A program made the position numbers and the translations under genes. Below the pieces are notes generated by a model, which saw nothing but the letters and a program-made list of their open reading frames with translations, ran no database searches and had not been told where the DNA came from. A stretch of 64,000 bases of DNA. Origin: Brasenia schreberi (taxonomy: Eukaryota; Streptophyta; Magnoliopsida; Nymphaeales; Cabombaceae). The stretch spans positions 3,221,501-3,285,500 of the forward strand of contig JAYKKT010000040.1 in the NCBI GenBank assembly GCA_036023115.1, written 5' to 3'. Below are positions 35,694-59,624 of the stretch, one piece after another (position 1 is the first letter of the stretch; every line of letters starts with the position of its first letter).

Positions 35694-35945
35694 TTTATAA
35701 CCTTATATACATATAAAATCTGGACCCTAGGTCTAATTTGATGTCATAATACTTTGCATTTATTAAAACCCTAAAATAAGTAGAACTGTAGTTTAGAACC
35801 GAGACCAATACAAAACTGTCAGTTCGATTTGATTTGGTTTTAGTCATGGTATGGTTTGATTCGTTTTTTTTTAATTAAGAACCAAGACTGGTGATTTTGG
35901 TTTGAGGTTGAGGCTAGAAAAGAACCATGAACAGCCTACTCTTTG
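35456..35945. mobile_element. Eroded TAGACATGG-family MITE interrupted by a microsatellite
   Basis: GAACCGACAAAACCGAACC and GGTTCTGTTTTAATAAG on the left, and GAACTGTAGTTTAGAACCGA, AACTGTCAGTTCGATT and GAACCATGAACAGCC on the right, resemble the body of the hAT-like MITE. The ends are decayed and I see no target duplication. Confidence 0.35.
35610..35690. repeat. Compound microsatellite (TA)n(TG)n
   Basis: About 46 bp of TA followed by about 34 bp of TG. Confidence 0.95.
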
Positions 35946-36649
35946 TAGTTCTTTTGCATGGTAGACCCGATTGAACCCAGATCATGTTCTAGTACAAAGT
36001 AACAGCCTTTTTCTTGTGAAGTATACAACCTATATCCATAAGCCCAAACGACCCCGAGGAGTAATCAAATTCAAGCTCTTACAGCATCGTTTTTCTCCAT
36101 TCACAAGGCTTGAACACGAGACCTTTGCTTAAGGAGAGCAAGTGCCAAACCACTTGAACCAACCAAATGTTGGTAGGATATAGTATTTTCATTGTTAATT
36201 TTTTAATGGATCTAACTGGAACGTGTCTTGAATCGGGTTCAAGTCTTGATAAACTATACCCAACTCCATTTGTTAGTCTTATCTTGTAGGTCCTACCCAA
36301 AACAATTAATGGGTCTATTCTTAGGATATCAAACCCTGACCCTAATGGACTTAGGCAACCCGACTTACCCAAACCCTAATCCGGTCTCTCAACTCAAGTG
36401 CAATTTTTTTAAGGAGAAGGAAGGGTACAAATTTGGTATTCCTTGTAGAGAAAGTGGTATGAGAGTGGAAACATGGCAGTCGCCAAGGTAGTGGACACCA
36501 AACAGAATCACCCCAAGACTTCCGAGTGGCATTCGGCTTCGATACACCACCGTTAACAAACCCTGAATAAGATATTCGGGATTGAATATGAATATGATAT
36601 TCGGTAGGTTAAGGGCATTTTACATACTTTGTTTTTTGTTACAAGAGAA
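35946..36649. other. Gene-free stretch
   Basis: It includes TATCAAACCCTGACCCTAAT-type sequence near 36330-36380. No gene recognised. Confidence 0.4.
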
Positions 36650-36750
36650 GGCTGAAGTCTAACACACACATATGCACCCTCTAGGAATCGAACTCCCCAC
36701 CAGCAGCGACGGTGCTAGAGCGCCCTACCGCTCTTTGCGCTACAATGATA
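36650..36750 (-). mobile_element. tRNA-derived SINE-like element
   Basis: On the minus strand: TTGTAGCGCAAAGAGCGGTA with GGGCGCTCTAGCACC (A-box region), then GGGGAGTTCGATTCC (B box), then GCATATGTGTGTGTTAGACT, TCAGCC and TTGTAACAAAA. The A to B box spacing resembles a tRNA head. Confidence 0.7.
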
Positions 36751-37134
36751 CTTTTCAACCTCCAAAAGTTAAGCACGTAGAACTCATTACCCAAGTCATT
36801 TTCTTCCTTTAATTATTTTTTTCTTGGTGTTAATGCTGTGAAAATGACACCTCAGGACCAAGTTTTCTGGATGGAAAGAGTTTCTTCTCATTGGTCCAGT
36901 GACTTTATAGTCCACCCCTCTTGGAACTTCCTTTCCCACCGTGTCTTCCTTAATAATGGATTCCAAGGCCCATTAATTTATGATTTTCCAAGGTCTTGCT
37001 TCTTTCCATAGTAGCTGTGAACCGCTTGCAGCTCTTTCTACTCTTTTTCTGTTCGTTTATTTGTGAATGGAATCCACAATTTTCCAATGTTCAGGAATCA
37101 CAGAGAAGTGAACGTACCATAAGTTTTCATATGA

Positions 37135-37225
37135 AAATCATTTATCCATCCACACCCACAGAGTCGAACTCCCCATTAGCAGCAAGGGCATCAGAGTGCC
37201 CTGTCAATTGAGCTCCGTATTCTCT
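37135..37225 (-). mobile_element. tRNA-derived SINE-like element
   Basis: On the minus strand: GGAGCTCAATTGACAGGGCA, then ATGCCCTTGCTGCTAATGGG and GAGTTCGACTC. It is a second copy of the same family as 36650-36750, 400 bp away and in the same orientation. Confidence 0.65.
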
Positions 37226-37253
37226 TTAATTCATCAAGCATGAAACCAACGCC

Positions 37254-37519
37254 TAGACATGGCTGGTTTTGAACCAACCTGGCAGTTATAACCGGGATCA
37301 TTTTGATTCCACTCTGGACTAAAATAGAAAGCAGTGGTTTCAAACCGTCGGTTCCAATTTTAATTTTTTTTATGCTTTTTGTGCTATGAATGTTTTAGAG
37401 CTCAAACAAGAACTGGAATCCGAACCAATCCGAGAATAGTTCAGTCTAGATTCCAGGTTCTAAGAAAACTGAAACTGACGGTTTCCAGAACCGGACTGAA
37501 CCAGAACCGGCCATGTCTA
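37254..37519. mobile_element. hAT-like MITE, copy 2 (TAGACATGG family)
   Basis: 266 bp with terminal inverted repeats TAGACATGGCTGGTTTTGAACC (left, shown joined in two parts TAGACATGGCTGG and TTTTGAACC) and GAACCGGCCATGTCTA (right). The body has the family's GGTTTCAAACC, GTCGGTTCC and AAACTGACGG motifs. The flanking 8-mers CCAACGCC and CTAACAGG match at only 4 of 8 sites, so the target duplication is eroded. Confidence 0.78.
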
Positions 37520-37527
37520 CTAACAGG

Positions 37528-37578
37528 GTACAACAACAACAACTAAGCCTTTTCCCATACTAGATGGGGTCGGCTACC
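37528..37578 (-). mobile_element. RTE LINE 3'-end fragment
   Basis: Short tail copy, starting 9 bp after the MITE: ACAACAACAACAACTAAGCC, CCATACTAGATGGGG and TCGGCTACC on the plus strand. Confidence 0.75.
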
Positions 37579-38711
37579 AACAGCATTAGGGCAATGGAAA
37601 ACCCTACCCTCTATTCATTTTTTCCACGCTAGCTTGACTACGTCCGTCCTCTCGTTGACGCCAGTCCACTGAGAAGTGCCTCCAATTAAATGACTCAGAT
37701 GAACCACACTGGACCATGCAAAATAAAAGTGATCTACAAAAAAACTTAGTTTGATGAAGTGGGCCAAAGGGCTGGTAAATAAATCAAGCCGTTTGTCGTT
37801 TGGCTCGATCCACGCCATCCCTAACTCTTTCATGTTCGGTTTGTCAAACCATATGAGCTGAATATGATGGTACACTCAGCTCATGAAAGCTCCGTCGACA
37901 ATTTTTAAAACTTTGGCCTAAATCAAGCTTCTCGAATCTTTATGTTTGGGTAGATGAAGAATCATTTTTGTTTGAAGCTTTTCACAAACAAAGGCTTTTG
38001 GTTCGGCTCGTTCAGCAGCCCTAGAGAGCCCATGACGTTAAATTCTCTAGGTTTCATTCAAGATCATCTCCACAAATCTTTTTTTTGGTGGAAGAAAATA
38101 TTATTGTTTATTTATGGAGCGAGAGCGCTCTAAGAACTACTGTATAATTTGTCAGATTCAGATTATGGATCAGGCTGATGATCATGGTAACGAAACGTTT
38201 AACGTGCAAACGTCATAGGGAAAGGATCAATTAATGAGCTGTTAAAAAATGACACTGCTGTAACATTATATCAGATATTAAGTCAAGAAACAAATAGCAG
38301 TTAAAAGAGCTTCAGATGCACCCTATTGTAAAGAGATTGCTCAACAACCCTCACGCGTTTGCATTTAAGGCCGAGTAGAAATGTTCAATACAAGGATCTA
38401 ATGGGGGGGACATCAACATCATTTAATATGTAAGGAAAGATTCCATGATACAGTGAAATGATGTTAACCTTCTGAAGTTTATTGAAATTGAGAAAAGAAA
38501 AACATGTTGCCTGGGTAAGAATACATTGGTACAATATACGCCAATAAATATCACCTGGATATTTGTACACACAAACCTCATGTTTGGGCAAGAGGAAGAG
38601 AAAAGATCATGGATTTCAATATGTGAATTAACAGATAGCACGATTGGTACACCACATGAATGACAAAAATGTAGATGCAACTGCATCCTAGAAGCACGAA
38701 GAGCGGACCTT
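37579..38711. other. Gene-free stretch, includes the 3' untranslated region of ProRS
   Basis: The part adjacent to 38712 is presumably the transcribed 3' end of the prolyl-tRNA synthetase gene. No other gene is recognised. Confidence 0.45.
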
Positions 38712-48748
<10,037 letters not shown>

Positions 48749-49556
48749 ATGATGTCTACAAGAGCTCTTGGAGCGTTGGCTCACCTGGCCAGAGGAAGAT
48801 CGTCAGTTCGGGCGTGCATACCTAGAGCTTCAACCTCCCCAAGAAATGATGACAACAAGAGGGAAAATTTTCTGGGTAGGTAAGGGGAAACATGAATCTA
48901 GATTAGTTCCAGCTCTCGGTGGCAGCACAGCCATCGTAGAACTGTGGCTAAATTTTTTGTCCCAACTCGGCAAAATCCGATATGAATGCACAAGCTGGAA
49001 AAATAATCAGACTGCCGGATAACGATCGGCGGTGGATCTACATTGAGCCGAGATAGTGCATCTATCCCACCCGAAATCTGAAAATTCAACAGAAAAGCTA
49101 CAACTTCTGTTGAATCCCCAAACTTCTTCCCATCCTATGCAGTTTCATGGAACATTCACAATTTCTAGATTCTGCTGCTGGGAACGATCACATACTATGT
49201 GATCAAGAAATTTTTGAGAGATAGACAAGTCTGGTTAGGAACTGGCCAAGCAATTTTGGCTGTAATCATAGCGGGACTGGAACCAGTCAAACCTAAAGCA
49301 GAACCGAGGACCACCAGGTTTCAGTTCTACCTTCCATGAGATTAAGAACTGTCAGTCCTATACTTAAACACTAATCGAAATTAGAATCATGCTCCAATCT
49401 GAATTGTATCCTTTCGTAACCGATTCATACCCTGGAAGAAAAGGCCATATTCAGACTCGGAATCTCTGACCAAGCAAGCTCCCCTTTTCACTTCTTGCAG
49501 TAGCAGTAGCAGCTGTTACAGCAGGAGAATATGCAAGGGCTCACAGCAGAAGTTAA
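48749..49556 (+). CDS. Small (60-residue) probable mitochondrial protein, two exons
   Basis: Exon 1 (48749-48875) encodes MMSTRALGALAHLARGRSSV, then RACIPRASTSPRNDDNKREN and FL. This is arginine- and serine-rich without acidic residues at first, as in a mitochondrial presequence. A GT donor (G|GTAGGTAAG) follows. Exon 2 (49501-49556) follows a CTTCTTGCAG acceptor and encodes VAVAAVTAGEYARAHSRS before a TAA. The splice joins in phase (127 + 56 = 183 bases, 61 codons) and turns an exon that would stop at once into a coherent alanine-rich end. I do not recognise the family and propose no function. The intron carries an eroded MITE. A different donor 4 bases downstream would give a serine-rich end instead; it looks less protein-like. 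Confidence 0.5.
49222..49435. mobile_element. Eroded hAT-like MITE, possible copy 4
   Basis: It starts TAGACAAGTCTGGTTAGGAA and has GAGGACCACCAGGTTTCAG and AAGAACTGTCAGTCCTATAC, which match the body of the copy at 62673-62913. The right end and target duplication are not clear. Confidence 0.45.
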
Positions 49557-50514
49557 AGACTCATCTTCTGAATATGATTAAGAAGCAACCGAACCCGCAG
49601 AAGGAGCTCAAGCAAGTGTAAGACTTTTTGAGTTGGTTCGTTAGAAACCCTGCGAACAGAGCTGTGATCAGAATACAGTAGCAGAAAAGGAAGGAAAGAT
49701 TTTACATTGTTACTGTTTTTCTCATGGGAATCCACATTATTATTGTTCAATCATGTCGCCACCAAAATGTTGCACCCATTGAAACCTGAAAAAGTTTTAC
49801 ACTGACGATCAGCTACCTAGTGTAATCCTTTTCCTTTGGACTGGCCACGCAAAGAGTGTGACGCTTGGACATGATTAAGAAGAGCAGCAGTAGTTCTATG
49901 ACCGTTCTTGGCATGTTTGCCGATCCACTCAAGACAAATTCGCGTGAGCCAACGCATCAACATGAAATATAATTTAATATCGGATAGAGAAAAAGAAAAT
50001 TGTGATTCTACCTTAGCCTTCTTCTTCCTGTTTGCCCTTTAGAACAGGAATTTCTTTTCCTGGTAAAAGCAGATTGGCCTTTACTTTTCTCTGCTTTCTT
50101 CTTGCACCAATGACTTCACAAGTAGATAAATAATAATGGAATCGAATATGCGATTGCTTGTTCTCCAGGAAAGCATTTTATACATTTCTTCTTCAAGTTA
50201 GAGAATTAGAACAGCTCATGTCAGTATCAATTTTCCTCTTCAAGTTGGAATTAAAGTTGACTCATTGAAGTCTTCCCTCAAGTACATGTCCAATCTAAAG
50301 TAACAACAGCAAATAGATATTAAGCATATTATGCCAACTGTCAATTTTGTTGCCATGGATGATGTTCTTATGGATCATGCATCAGCCATAACCTAAGAAA
50401 TCAGACATGGAATGTAGAATATGCTAAATTTGACTTTTTGTTTTTGGGAGAAGATGGAGTTAGGCATTAATTCCTTTCTATAATCTACATAAATCCGCGC
50501 ACTCAGTACAAAGA
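49557..50514. other. Gene-free stretch
   Basis: It includes the likely 3' untranslated region of the small gene. Nothing else is recognised. Confidence 0.45.
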
Positions 50515-50640
50515 AAAAGAGGCCGCCTAACCGTCAACTCGAAGTTGAAGGTCATGAATTCAATACCCAGGGCATGCATCTGGCTTTAGCCTTCCCCATC
50601 AAATCGAAAAACAAAACACACGCTCAATGCGTGTGTGAAA
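50515..50640 (+). mobile_element. tRNA-derived SINE-like element
   Basis: GGCCGCCTAACCGTCAACTC, GAAGTTGAAGGTCATGAATT and CAATACCCAGGGCATGCATC, then GGCTTTAGCCTTCCCCATC and an A-rich tail. It is the same family as 30365-30450 and 31060-31150. Confidence 0.6.
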
Positions 50641-50854
50641 TTCCTACGTGTAAGTCTATCATTATCCAGCTTGCCGACTAGCTCAGTTCACTTGTCTTGA
50701 GGTTAGTTTATGATCTACAGTGGCAGATTCACTTTAGAGCGCCCAAAATCTGAAAAATATAGAAGGGACTACCATAGGATGATAATCAAAATACTAAGTG
50801 TGGCTCACCCCAAAACAACTTTTTGCGAACATCAAAGTGTTAGAACAGGTCTTG

Positions 50855-51070
50855 TCTCGCACTAAGTGAAGTCGGGTACATGGATTCCTAGTGTATCTGT
50901 CTTGTGTCGTATTATCAAGTTTTGTTGTTGCTTTCTAATGCTTTTAAGACTTTTTTTTACCTCCTTTGAAACGTTATGAACCACTTTAAGTGTGTTTTTC
51001 TTAATGTGTCTTTTACACATCACATTACTTTAATTCTCATTTTTCCTTGTATGATTTGTTGGATTTGATG
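50855..51070 (-). mobile_element. Eroded RTE LINE 3' end
   Basis: CACTAAGTGAAGTCGGGTAC then ATGGATTCCTAG, followed by TTTTGTTGTTGCTTTC, AATGCTTTTAAGAC and ACCACTTTAA, resembles a decayed tail of the family in the same orientation. Confidence 0.45.
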
Positions 51071-52269
51071 TGTATTCATAAATGCATGTTAGTGTCCTAT
51101 ATATATTTAATTAATATATGTAAAGGTTCTAAAGTGTAAAAAGTAAAATATGAGGAACTTTTACGAAAGATTATCAAGAAGAGATAAAGTTCAATCCCAT
51201 CATATTGATGGATGTGACAAACCCACATGTCATTTTACGTAGTTGGCAGCTCATGAACTTTAGTTCAAAGAATTTGAAGTAAACATGTTATACCACATAC
51301 GCATGTCAAGTCGGGTCAAGCTTGGGCTTTTTCCTCTCTCTCTCTTCCTATGGTTTTGCCTCTTCGCTCGTGGTTCTGTCCTTATACCTGTGGGTGGTCT
51401 CTCTTTTTGCTCTAACCATAGGTGATTAAGGTGTATTAAAGGTCTACTAGAAGCTAGGTACGTGCTATTCGAGTTGTGTGTGCATTTTATCTTATGAGGA
51501 AGGCCATGTACTCATAGCGGGATGCTAATTTCTTTAAGGCAAGTCTGCGATTTTGCTTATACTTTTGTTTTTAATACAATTTTATTATGACTTATTTTGA
51601 ATATGTAGTTATTGTTTATGATTGGAGTATGTTTATATTTATTCCATATTATATTATTATGGATGTATGTCCAAGGTTCTTTCCAACATGATTATACGTG
51701 AACTTTAGCATCTTTATTTCCTTGTAACCTCAAATTGTCAATAACAATATCTTTTACTAAAGTTAATATATTAATGGCACTTGTTATATCTTACAATAAA
51801 AGTGCCATAAGATTCATGCGTGTTTCTTAAATTTTTATTTTAAATCATGTTGCTCATCTTTCCCAATGCTTAGACATCCCAAATATAAAATAGAGTAAAG
51901 AACAAGGAAATCTCCCTCTCTCTCATTAAGGATCAGTGGTGAGTTAGGTAAGCATGCTTCATTGCGGGTCGGCCGCCAGAGGTGCTTGGCTCGATAAACA
52001 TTATGAATGTCACTTCATTCACTTGTTTGAAGGCTTATAGAATCTTACATTTACCAACAAATCAAGGCCTCCCATTACTTGTACTAAGTCGATGGTCTTC
52101 AGGGAAGAGGATCAAATATATCCCTGTAATTTTCTCTCCACAAAAAAATTGATATTGTCAACATAAGGGGAGAACTTCATACTCATACTCAACGCTTTGA
52201 TTTGTATTATTTCACTGTTTCAATCGTCGACTCCATTTTTTCATCACCTTTCACTACTCTTCCATTATT
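51071..52269. other. Gene-free stretch
   Basis: AT-rich intergenic DNA. No gene or clear repeat boundary is seen. Confidence 0.45.
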
Positions 52270-52475
52270 CCAAACTACTTTTCACACCAATAAAAAATCT
52301 TTTCACCAACAAAACAACCCAAAACATCTAAATATTTATATATATATATATAAATGATTTTACAGTTTTATTTAAAACTTTTCACACCAATAAAAATCTT
52401 TTCACCAACAAAACAACCCAAAACATCTAAATATTTATATATATAAATGATTTTACAGTTTTATTTAAATTTTTA
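52270..52475. repeat. Tandem duplication of about 100 bp
   Basis: CTTTTCACACCAATAAAAA, CTTTTCACCAACAAAACAAC and CCAAAACATCTAAATATTT, with AAATGATTTTACAG, occur twice. The copies differ mainly in the length of an internal TA run. Confidence 0.85.
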
Positions 52476-52551
52476 AATAGTTTTGATCAATGAAAATGGT
52501 TTCGAGCAATATATAAAGTATTGATTATGATTGAATATCCAATAAGACTAT

Positions 52552-52552
<1 letters not shown>

Positions 52553-52628
<76 letters not shown>
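52553..52628. repeat. Compound microsatellite (CT)n(TA)n
   Basis: About 55 bp of CT followed by about 20 bp of TA. Confidence 0.95.
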
Positions 52629-53124
52629 CAATTGTGAATACTAGCATAATGGCATATGATTATAAAGTAAAGTAGAGTAGTAACATTCAGTAATAACTAA
52701 AATGGTTCAGTATTTGATGGTGAAGCAAATGAGAGCGCTTTCCTACGGACAAGATGCATGTCTTGTGACGCGCTGCACTTTTCTGTCAGTAATTCTGGGT
52801 CTTAATTCTTGGGATGGTGGTTCTCAAGGAGACAAGTAATTTACAAAAATGGCTGCTCAGTAGCTGCCCTGAATTTAAGTGTTGCACACTTTTCTATATT
52901 TACATCACATCATGCTTGATCTAAACACAGTCTTCCATAGTTTTATTTGAGTCCTTAAATTATGAAAATGCTAACTATTTGTAGAGAAAGAACCATATAA
53001 AAGAGTAGCATAAAGGGTTGGTTCGGCCAAAAAAGAACAAAAAATATCATCATGAGTATTAAAAATATATTTAAATGAATAGGTGATTAGGTACTCGAAT
53101 TCAAATGCTACGAGATTATTTTTT
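52629..53124. other. Gene-free stretch
   Basis: Nothing recognised. Confidence 0.4.
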
Positions 53125-53235
53125 TGGTTGCAAGTAGATGCAGAAGCCTATGCATGCATCCTTTGGGGGTTGAACTCCCCACCAACAGCAACAACACTAG
53201 AGAACCCTGTCATTGAGCTAATGGGGTGCAACATT
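53125..53235 (-). mobile_element. tRNA-derived SINE-like element
   Basis: On the minus strand: CCCATTAGCTCAATGACAGG, then GGTGGGGAGTTCAACCCCC (B box position), ATGCATGCATAGGCTTCTGC and TTGCAACCAAAAAAATA. It matches the copies at 36650 and 37135. Confidence 0.65.
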
Positions 53236-53690
53236 ACGAGATTTTTGTAAATGTTTATTCGGTAAGCAGCTTTTTGTAATTTTCTAGGAAGTTATTAGTT
53301 GGAACAAAGTGTGCCTTGATAACCGGGGCACTGATGCTAATTGGGTTCGGTTAGGATCCAACCCGGTTTCAAATTGACCAGGCAACTCTTTTATTTTTTA
53401 TCCTCTTCTTCTTATTTCTAATATTGCAGACTCTACCCAAATCCTATATCCATCCATATGTTTGAATTTTTCGAACTCGTACTGCCATCAGTAATGGTGC
53501 CTCGGTAAGAGGATGCTAAAGGAGAACCAAATACTGGTATTGTGATATTGCAAGTATTACCTAAAAAGATCAGATTCAAGTATGCGCAGACACAAACCAG
53601 GATTACTTACCATTTCATTCACCTTAAACTTCTCCACTTTGTTTGATTCATGGCAAGAAATATATGCGTAAATTTGTATTTTGTATATCT

Positions 53691-53691
<1 letters not shown>
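53236..53691. other. Gene-free stretch
   Basis: Includes a short GGTTCGG/CCCGGTTTC patch at 53343-53385 reminiscent of the hAT-like MITE body. No gene recognised. Confidence 0.35.
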
Positions 53692-53722
<31 letters not shown>

Positions 53723-53745
53723 TACATACATATATATATATATGG
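53692..53745. repeat. TA/CA microsatellite
   Basis: TA, then CA and CATA, then TA repeats. Confidence 0.9.
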
Positions 53746-53870
53746 ACAGAGAAACAATTAGTGTGGGATAAAGTTTATTCTGTGGTGTTGGTTTAGCTCA
53801 TACTTTATATATATATTATGAGTGGTCCATGCTTAATCTCGTTCATGCTTAGATGTCCTCATGTGATAGG

Positions 53871-54210
53871 TGTGATCAATAATGAGGATATAAATCTAAA
53901 AAGCAATATGTATCATTATATTTTTTATACTCACATTTAATATATGATGATACACTTCACATTTTAGATTTAAATCTTCATTATTGATTATGGTTTGAGT
54001 AGATTTAAACATAGATTGGATTGAGTATATACCTCTCATATGATTGATCGATGTGATCAATAATGAAGATATAAATCTAAAAAGCAATATGTATCATTGT
54101 AATTTTATACTCTCATTTAATATACAATGGTAAAATTCACATTTTAGATTTAAATCTTCATCATTGATTGTGGTTTGAGTATATTTAAGCATAGATTGGA
54201 TTCAGTATAA

Positions 54211-54211
<1 letters not shown>
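53871..54211. repeat. Two tandem copies of a foldback unit (181-bp period)
   Basis: Copy 1 starts at 53871 and copy 2 at 54052 (both TGTGATCAATAATGA). Inside each copy, ATCAATAATGAxGATATAAA with TCTAAAA is inverted about 60 bp later as TTTTAGATTTAAATC with TTCATxATTGAT. Each unit could therefore form a stem of about 25 bp. It looks like a tandemly duplicated MITE. Confidence 0.8.

Positions 54212-54290
<79 letters not shown>
54212..54290. repeat. (CT)n microsatellite
   Basis: About 78 bp of pure CT directly abutting the second foldback unit. Confidence 0.97.
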
Positions 54291-54293
<3 letters not shown>

Positions 54294-54689
54294 CATATAG
54301 AGAGAAGCAACATATAACTATAGAAGGGATTCTCCCATTTATATCATGATCATTAACCACCGTCATCTTGAAACTTATGGGTGTTTGACATGTAAAACAC
54401 TTGCGGAAAAGCAAATGACAGCATTCAGGGACCACACACAAGATAGGATCTCTAATATTAGAAACTTTTTTGAACAAATACGAAAGCCCAAAACAATAAA
54501 AAATGGGGGAAAAGAAAGATGTTCACGCTAAACTTAAAAAGAAGTTGATGTTTAAAAAGTTTTTTCCCTTCTGAGTTCTGACATTACATGCTAATGCTTG
54601 AATAACCTGTAAGTTGTTTTCTTCTTTCATCAATGTCCATAGAGAAAATGTGCAGTTGAATATAAATATCATTTACTCTCATGAATGCA
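54291..54689. other. Gene-free stretch
   Basis: Nothing recognised. Confidence 0.4.
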
Positions 54690-54850
54690 CAAGGAGCCCT
54701 GGCTCTCGTGGCAGGGGTTCGACTTGAACGGACCTTCAAGTTAAAGAGGTCAAGCATTCGATACCCCCGGGCATACCGTATCTCTTATGTGTCTGCCTGA
54801 CCTCAGCTTGCCAATCCAAATAAAGAAACTCTTGTGGGTGGGAGTCTAAT
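54690..54850 (+). mobile_element. SINE-like element, decayed
   Basis: GAGCCCTGGCTCTCGTGGCA with GGGGTTCGACTTGAAC, then GACCTTCAAGTTAAAGAGGT, CAAGCATTCGATACCCCCGG and GCATACCGTATC, with CTGACCTCAGCTTGCC after it. It carries a B-box-like GGTTCGAC and a second GTC-AGCATTCGATACCC block. Confidence 0.5.
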
Positions 54851-55536
54851 GACTCATATTCAATTAGAATCTCCTCACTAGTGAATCAACCTTCTTGCCA
54901 GATGATCCATTGCTCACCGTGCTCTCTTGTGTGCTTTTCCATTTCCAACTAACATAAAGCAGGTGGTCTGTCATTATACTAACTCCAACTAAACAAATAA
55001 AGGAGAATCACGAATGCCGCCAAAAGAAGCAAACTTTTAACTAACTTTAGTTCTAAATGAGTAAAGCATGCATTGTGCAGAAGGAATAAACTAAATCATT
55101 GCGTATACATCAATTTACAAACTAAATCCTACCAAGAAAGTGATTCCACTAGTTTATTTGATGACATTGTTAAATTTATCGGTAGACAAATGCCACCAAA
55201 AAGAGCAAGCTTTAGAATATTACAGCCATCTCGCGACAACTAACAAAGATTGATAGCTGTTATGTCTCTCTCAAGCCATATCTTACATAAAGAGATGCAA
55301 CAACTCACAATGCATACATAATATTTTTATACTTTATTTCATTAAAGAATTTACATACACAAGAAACCAAATTGTGATGATTCAAAGGAATCAGAAGAGA
55401 CTTGTCTTGGTCAATTGCATCCTTGAATTGGAATAAGAACAGGAACTACAGGAAAATAGGAACACAAACTCATCCCTCTCTCTCTCTCTCTCGCTGTGTG
55501 TGTGAACACACTTTAGATTGTAGGCCCTCGGCCTTA
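54851..55536. other. Upstream region of the BTB/POZ gene
   Basis: AT-rich, ending in a (CT) run at 55473-55492 and a TGTGTG run. This is probably promoter and 5' untranslated sequence. The reading frame is open back to a Met at 55402. Confidence 0.5.
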
Positions 55537-58327
<2,791 letters not shown>

Positions 58328-59296
58328 TGGAAGGTTTCTTTTAGGTAAAAGACTAAACTTTGGAGTATGAAATTACTTTCCGGGGCAAATTTCTCATCTT
58401 TCTTAAATAACCATAAGATCTGTTGACTATTTTGTTAAGCTTGTTATGTGAGGAGAGGAAGAGGATTACCGATGACGGCAAGAAGATTCAAAGGAGTTCG
58501 TTTTGAAGACACTGACATACATCTTGTGCTAAAAGGATGAATATCATGTAAATGGTGATTACTGACGTAACATGGTACTTCATGTGTAGAATGAAGTTGA
58601 AGATGATGAATTAGAGAGTACTTTTAGTTTGCTTGCTTTCTTTTCCCTTACTGATTTCCCCTTAGGTTGATTCATATTGACAAACACCGGAGGCATGTAT
58701 AGTGTTAATAATTCGATACTCTCTGCCTCTCTCTCCGACACACACACAATGGATTGCCTGGAACCCCAAGTTTTTGAAAAGTTTGACGCTTTGGAGGAGA
58801 GCAGTGATTTAGACTGGAAACACTACCATCAATTACTTATTTAACATCTAAAACCCTTCGTTTCGCTAATGGAGGGAGATGAAATACAGCTTTTTTATTA
58901 CTCTAGAAATTGTAGTTAATAGGTGCAAATCATCGTTATCATTAGATTTCCTTACATTTACATAATTTGTTTCCATCTCTTGGTAAGATTTTTTTCCCTT
59001 GGGCTTTCCCTGTTTTAGCTCGTTGATACTTCAATGAGCAAGCCCCATTGCGTCATCATTGTATTTACTGTCTTTAGATTAGGAATAGCGGGAATCGAAA
59101 GTTGTATGATTCAAAAGAAAGATCAAAGGCGTGACTAGGAATCCATGTACCCACAGCGCCTAATGTAGGAAAAGGCTTGTTGTTTGGCTGGGGATGGCAA
59201 TAGAGATATCACTCAACATAGGATTTCACAGCAAAGAGTCTCTGCTCCCCTGAAACTCGGCCTCCCACAGTTCATGCTAAAGGGCAAATTGCAGCA
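58328..59296. other. 3' flank of the BTB/POZ gene
   Basis: Probably 3' untranslated sequence followed by intergenic DNA. No gene recognised. Confidence 0.45.
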
Positions 59297-59624
59297 TTAG
59301 ATATGATCTGCTGAGCCAATCATTTTCTTGTTTAGAAAAAAAGAACAGAACACTCTGCAAAGTATTCTTTGGTGGCGTTGTGCTTTAAGAATTTTCATAG
59401 GACACCATGGTAAAAGCAAGTCTAGGGAGGGTCTTACGAAGGATTCTAACATTTCTGATATTAGATATGATCCGCTGAGCCAATCATTTTCTTGTTTAGA
59501 AAAAAAGAACAGAACACTCTGCAAAGTATTCTTTGGTGGCGTTGTGCTTTAAGAATTTTCATAGGACACCATGGTAAAAGCAAGTCTAGGGAGGGCCTTA
59601 CGAAGGATTCTAACATTTCTGATT
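59297..59624. repeat. 164-bp tandem duplication
   Basis: The block starting TTAGATATGATC (59297) repeats from 59461 with only two or three differences visible (for example TCTGCTGAG versus TCCGCTGAG, and GGTCTTACG versus GGCCTTACG). Confidence 0.92.

Noticed and set aside
35456..35945. An intact fifth hAT-like MITE
   Set aside because: Body motifs match but terminal inverted repeats and an 8-bp duplication are not visible, so it is listed only as eroded.
36650..37225. Functional tRNA genes (GTTCGATTCC B boxes)
   Set aside because: The B box and a possible A box are present but no cloverleaf with an anticodon arm and matching acceptor stem can be drawn. The 3' tails are SINE-like.
55402..55536. 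Met at 55402 as the BTB/POZ protein start
   Set aside because: The added segment includes translation of a CT microsatellite (SLSLS) and looks like 5' untranslated sequence. It is not excluded.
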